From assembly GCA_900299155.1 (NCBI GenBank), contig OMIS01000067.1, positions 1 through 9,577 on the forward strand: 9,577 nucleotides of DNA. Reading direction: 5' to 3'. The notes below the pieces were generated by a model. That model ran no database searches. It had not been told where the DNA came from and worked only from the letters and a program-made list of their open reading frames with translations. Below are positions 7,639 to 9,577 of the stretch, one piece after another (position 1 is the stretch's first letter; each line of letters starts with the position of its first letter). The translations under genes and the position numbers were made by a program. Source of the DNA: a bacterium. Its GTDB lineage: Bacteria; Patescibacteriota; Microgenomatia; UBA1400; PJMF01.

Positions 7639-8404
7639 CGCTACATTTACCATTGCCTTTCGTGATATAGCGAAGCTTCTCAGAGATCGCACAAGAATAA
7701 TGGCAAGTTTTATTTTTCCTATTATTTTTATTGGAGTTTTGGGAACGAGCTTACAACAAAATTTAGCAGAAGGTTTAGGTTACAACTTTTTAGTTTTTGT
7801 GCTCACTGGAGTGCTCGGGCAAACATTGTTTCAATCAACTTCAGCCGGCATTATTTCACTTGTAGAAGATAGACAAAATGATTTTGCACAAGAAATGTTT
7901 ATTGCACCTATTTCAAGGTACTCAATTCTGCTGGGTAAAATATTGGGTGAAACACTAGTTTCTTTAATGCAGATAATTGGGATTGTTGCTTTTGGATATA
8001 TCATGGGCATTCCTCTTGATATTTTCTCCCTACTTCGACTTATTCCCTTTGTTTTTGTAGTTGCATTTTTTGGAGGAGCTTTTGGAGTTTTTGTGATGTC
8101 AAATTTATCTGATCAACGTGCAGCAAATCAGATTTTTCCCTTTATTCTCTTCCCTCAGTTTTTCTTGGCAGGAGTTTTTAATCCAATTCAACAACTTCCA
8201 CTGCCGATTTTAATTGCATCACGTATTGCTCCAATGACCTATGCAGTAGATTTATTACGCAGTGTTTACTACTACGGAAAGCCAGAATATGACAAAACAG
8301 TCTTATTCAATCCAGCACTCAATCTATCTGTAGTAGCTGGACTTGGAATTATCTTTCTTGTAGTGGGTACCTATATTTTCGTAAAAAATGAGCGCAATAA
8401 ATAA
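7625..8404 (+). CDS. ABC-2 type transporter permease
   Basis: Integral membrane partner of the preceding ATPase. The 259-aa protein has six hydrophobic segments (near 27-44, 52-70, 104-128, 135-159, 168-187, 233-253) with a short amphipathic N-terminus, as in DrrB/NodJ-type ABC-2 permeases. The ABC-2 signature region is visible: FPQFFLAGVFNP (176-187), LP at 191-192, and the helix beginning APMTYAVDLLR (202-212). A conserved-looking charged turn, EDRQNDFAQE (81-90), precedes the second helical pair and likely forms the coupling helix to the ATPase. It starts 14 bases inside the ATPase gene without a Shine-Dalgarno site, so translation is probably coupled. Its own last 17 bases overlap the DNA glycosylase gene. 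One permease with one ATPase implies a homodimeric transporter. Confidence 0.93.
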   Translation: MQNINATFTIAFRDIAKLLRDRTRIMASFIFPIIFIGVLGTSLQQNLAEGLGYNFLVFVLTGVLGQTLFQSTSAGIISLVEDRQNDFAQEMFIAPISRYSILLGKILGETLVSLMQIIGIVAFGYIMGIPLDIFSLLRLIPFVFVVAFFGGAFGVFVMSNLSDQRAANQIFPFILFPQFFLAGVFNPIQQLPLPILIASRIAPMTYAVDLLRSVYYYGKPEYDKTVLFNPALNLSVVAGLGIIFLVVGTYIFVKNERNK

Positions 8405-8999
8405 TACTTTTTCTGATCCTATTTTAAATGAACTGCACCGAAAAGTTATTGCAGAGTTTGGTGAATTGCCACCTATCATACCTGCGCAACCGCAAAATTA
8501 TTTTAAGCAGTTATGTGCGAGTATTATTAGTCAACAGTTATCAACTAAAGTTGCAGATGTGATTGAAGGAAGAGTTACTGAAGCATTGAGTAGTAACTGG
8601 GAACCATCATATGTGCTTGCATTTGATGCAACACAATTGCGTGCTGCAGGACTTTCTAATGCTAAAGTAAGTTATATAAAAAATATAGCAGAAGCATGGG
8701 TATCACAGGTAGTCACCTCTGAAAAAATTGCAAGCGAAAGTGATGAAGGTGTTATCGAGCAGTTAGTGACCATTAAAGGTGTTGGGAGATGGACTGCGGA
8801 AATGTTTTTAATTTTTACACTAGGAAGACCTGATGTTTTTTCTGCTGGAGATTATGGTCTGAGAAAAGCAATTGCAAATTCATATAATTTTAACCTAAAA
8901 GAAAAACCACAAGTATTTACTGCACTAGCTGAGAACTGGAAACCACAACGAAGTTTAGCATCTCGTGTTTTGTGGAAGTCATTAGAACTTTCTAAATAG
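8388..8999 (+). CDS. alkA: DNA-3-methyladenine glycosylase II (AlkA family, HhH-GPD)
   Basis: Base-excision repair enzyme that removes alkylated purines such as 3-methyladenine from DNA. The 203-aa protein is a bare HhH-GPD domain: helix SIISQQLS (45-52), helix-hairpin-helix around IKGVGRWTAE (129-138), and catalytic Asp155 in SAGDYGLRKA. The Lys that marks bifunctional glycosylases is replaced by Trp135, so it should be monofunctional. The N-terminal TBP-like domain of E. coli AlkA (282 aa) is missing, as in the short yeast MAG-like members. Its ATG lies 17 bases inside the permease gene, with no Shine-Dalgarno site, so expression should be tied to the exporter. The pairing of exporter and alkylation repair is not a standard operon I know of; it may be functional or just compact packing. 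Confidence 0.93.
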   Translation: MSAINNTFSDPILNELHRKVIAEFGELPPIIPAQPQNYFKQLCASIISQQLSTKVADVIEGRVTEALSSNWEPSYVLAFDATQLRAAGLSNAKVSYIKNIAEAWVSQVVTSEKIASESDEGVIEQLVTIKGVGRWTAEMFLIFTLGRPDVFSAGDYGLRKAIANSYNFNLKEKPQVFTALAENWKPQRSLASRVLWKSLELSK

Positions 9000-9048
9000 C
9001 TTTATTTCATTTTTTTACAGTCTTCTTACTGCATGCTCAGGAAATATT

Positions 9049-9054
9049 TATACT
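9049..9054 (+). promoter_or_regulatory. Candidate -10 box for the DUF3096 gene
   Basis: TATACT (five of six bases of the consensus) lies 15 bases before the ATG at 9070 and 33 before the ATG at 9088. No clear -35 is seen. The rest of 9000-9069 is T-rich without a clear hairpin terminator for the preceding operon. Confidence 0.35.
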
Positions 9055-9069
9055 TCTGAACTAAGCTAC

Positions 9070-9225
9070 ATGTATACGAAAGGCTGTATGCAACTTACTG
9101 CTGTAGATCCAATTTTATCTATCATTATTGGGGTACTCATTCTTCTTTTCCCACAAATTCTCAATTACTTACTTGCAATTTATCTGATTATAGCTGGATT
9201 GCTCGGTCTTGGATTGCTGCGCTAG
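9070..9225 (+). CDS. DUF3096 family small membrane protein
   Basis: A 51-codon frame encodes a very hydrophobic microprotein: a short polar head, then two short hydrophobic segments (about 15-28 and 33-50) split by a Pro-Gln-Ile-Leu-Asn turn. The core pattern DPILSIIIGVLIL, then LNYLLAIYLI and GLLGLG, fits DUF3096 as I remember it, a family of roughly 50-residue inner-membrane proteins of unknown role. Two starts are possible. ATG at 9070 gives 51 residues with a very short leader from TATACT. ATG at 9088 gives 45 residues, with AAAGG four bases upstream as a weak Shine-Dalgarno site and a start point more usual for the family. It has its own likely promoter and stands alone between the glycosylase and the tRNA. 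Confidence 0.75.
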   Translation: MYTKGCMQLTAVDPILSIIIGVLILLFPQILNYLLAIYLIIAGLLGLGLLR

Positions 9226-9257
9226 ACTCAGTCTCACTGGCAATTTCCCTCGTTTTT

Positions 9258-9266
9258 TGGTATAGT
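9258..9266 (+). promoter_or_regulatory. Extended -10 promoter of tRNA-Ser
   Basis: TGGTATAGT has the extended -10 form (TG, one base, TATAGT with five of six matches) and ends 12 bases before the mature tRNA 5' end, leaving a 5' leader of a few bases for RNase P. TGGCAA at 9238-9243 is a weak -35 with a 17-base spacer. Confidence 0.5.
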
Positions 9267-9278
9267 TACACCTGTTTT

Positions 9279-9365
9279 GGAGAGGTCGCATAGTGGCCGA
9301 GTGCAGAGGTTTACTAAACCTCCGTGGGGTAAAACTCACCGCGAGTTCGAATCTCGCCCTCTCCG
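9279..9365 (+). tRNA. tRNA-Ser, anticodon ACT, class II
   Basis: A complete 87-nt cloverleaf. Acceptor stem GGAGAGG (9279-9285) pairs with CCTCTCC (9358-9364); the discriminator is G73 (9365), typical of serine. D-stem GCA/TGC (9288-9290, 9302-9304) with conserved A14, G15, G18-G19 and A21. Anticodon stem GAGGT/ACCTC (9306-9310, 9318-9322) around the seven-base loop TTACTAA, so the anticodon is ACT at 9313-9315. Long variable arm 9323-9340 with a five-pair stem (one G-U). T-arm GCGAG/CTCGC (9341-9345, 9353-9357) with loop TTCGAAT. The 3' CCA is not encoded. The structure and G73 agree with Ser and the anticodon reads codon AGT, but bacteria normally use GCT for AGT/AGC, so A at position 34 is highly unusual. 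Confidence 0.93.
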
Positions 9366-9404
9366 CTAAGCAAACAAGCTACAAAACTTTTCTGATGAGG
9401 ATGC

Positions 9405-9418
9405 ATCTTAATTAAGAT
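9405..9418. repeat. 14-bp perfect palindrome next to a -10 box
   Basis: ATCTTAATTAAGAT is a perfect inverted repeat whose last base is the first base of the TATAAT box at 9418-9423. Its position suits an operator for a small dimeric regulator of the following ORF. AT-rich palindromes of this size are expected about once by chance in a window like this, so location is the main argument. Confidence 0.3.
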
Positions 9419-9423
9419 ATAAT
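9418..9423 (+). promoter_or_regulatory. -10 box of the 3'-terminal partial ORF
   Basis: A perfect TATAAT ends 12 bases before the ATG at 9436, leaving a leader of only about five bases and no Shine-Dalgarno site. No clear -35 box. Confidence 0.45.
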
Positions 9424-9435
9424 TCTTTACAGAAT

Positions 9436-9577
9436 ATGCTAATTACCACACCCCAATTCTCTGATTCACAGCTTGTAGTTTACCAAGATGGTATATATGA
9501 AGTTATAGAATCATTTCCGATAAAATCTATATTTCACTACCGATTACAATTAGTTTGTTATAAAAGGGAAGTTAATC
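9436..9577 (+). CDS. Hypothetical protein, N-terminal fragment cut by the window end
   Basis: An open frame of 47 codons runs from ATG to the edge without a stop. The visible part (begins MLITTPQFSDSQ, later VYQDGIYEVIESFP) is soluble in character, with alternating hydrophobic and polar residues that suggest beta strands. It has no signal peptide, membrane helix or motif that I recognise. Support comes from a perfect TATAAT box a short distance upstream, in the same style as other starts here. Function unknown. Confidence 0.5.
   Translation, partial: MLITTPQFSDSQLVVYQDGIYEVIESFPIKSIFHYRLQLVCYKREVN

Noticed and set aside
9226..9257. Possible terminator between the DUF3096 gene and the tRNA
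   Set aside because: AGACTCAGTCT is a short palindrome with no real loop, and the T6 run lies about 20 bases farther on, so it does not form a standard intrinsic terminator.
9279..9577. tRNA-linked integration site of a mobile element
   Set aside because: No integrase gene, and no repeat of the tRNA 3' end was noticed downstream within the window.
1..9577. CRISPR array, insertion sequence or phage genes
   Set aside because: No spaced repeat series, transposase motifs, terminal inverted repeats or phage structural genes were seen.

Overview
This AT-rich, tightly packed bacterial window holds seven full protein genes, one small membrane-protein gene, one tRNA-Ser gene and the start of a further open frame. 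The standard bacterial code fits every gene. Bacterial -10 boxes lie only 6 to 8 bases upstream of several start codons, and Shine-Dalgarno sites are scarce. These traits, with a fused ADP-forming acyl-CoA synthetase, a metal P-type ATPase without an N-terminal metal-binding domain and a DUF3096 microprotein, suggest Candidate Phyla Radiation (Patescibacteria). This placement is an inference from gene content and architecture; no 16S or ribosomal protein gene is present to confirm it.

Layout. Bases 44-1837 (minus) encode a P1B-type metal ATPase. A 78-bp divergent spacer with three copies of TACTCCAT separates it from a membrane-anchored serine esterase (1916-2938, plus). The 3' end of the esterase overlaps, antisense, 113 bp of an MprF-like aminoacyl-phosphatidylglycerol synthase (2826-4481, minus). 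A second divergent spacer of 78 bp carries two opposed leaderless promoters, one for the MprF-like gene and one for the ADP-forming acyl-CoA synthetase (4560-6650, plus). A new promoter then drives a three-gene overlapping operon: ABC-2 ATPase (6688-7638), ABC-2 permease (7625-8404) and an AlkA-type DNA glycosylase (8388-8999). After it come a DUF3096 microprotein (9070-9225), tRNA-Ser (9279-9365) and a partial unknown ORF (9436 to the window end).

How the genes may work together. The left half concerns the envelope: metal efflux, an extracytoplasmic esterase and lipid aminoacylation. The acyl-CoA synthetase is an energy gene, turning acetyl-CoA into acetate with ATP formation. The ABC exporter tied by overlap to an alkylation-repair glycosylase looks like a small toxin or genotoxin defence unit (inference). 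The most unusual items are the tRNA-Ser with an ACT anticodon, the overprinted esterase/MprF 3' ends, the phased triple repeat in the metal-ATPase spacer, and the repeated leaderless start design.
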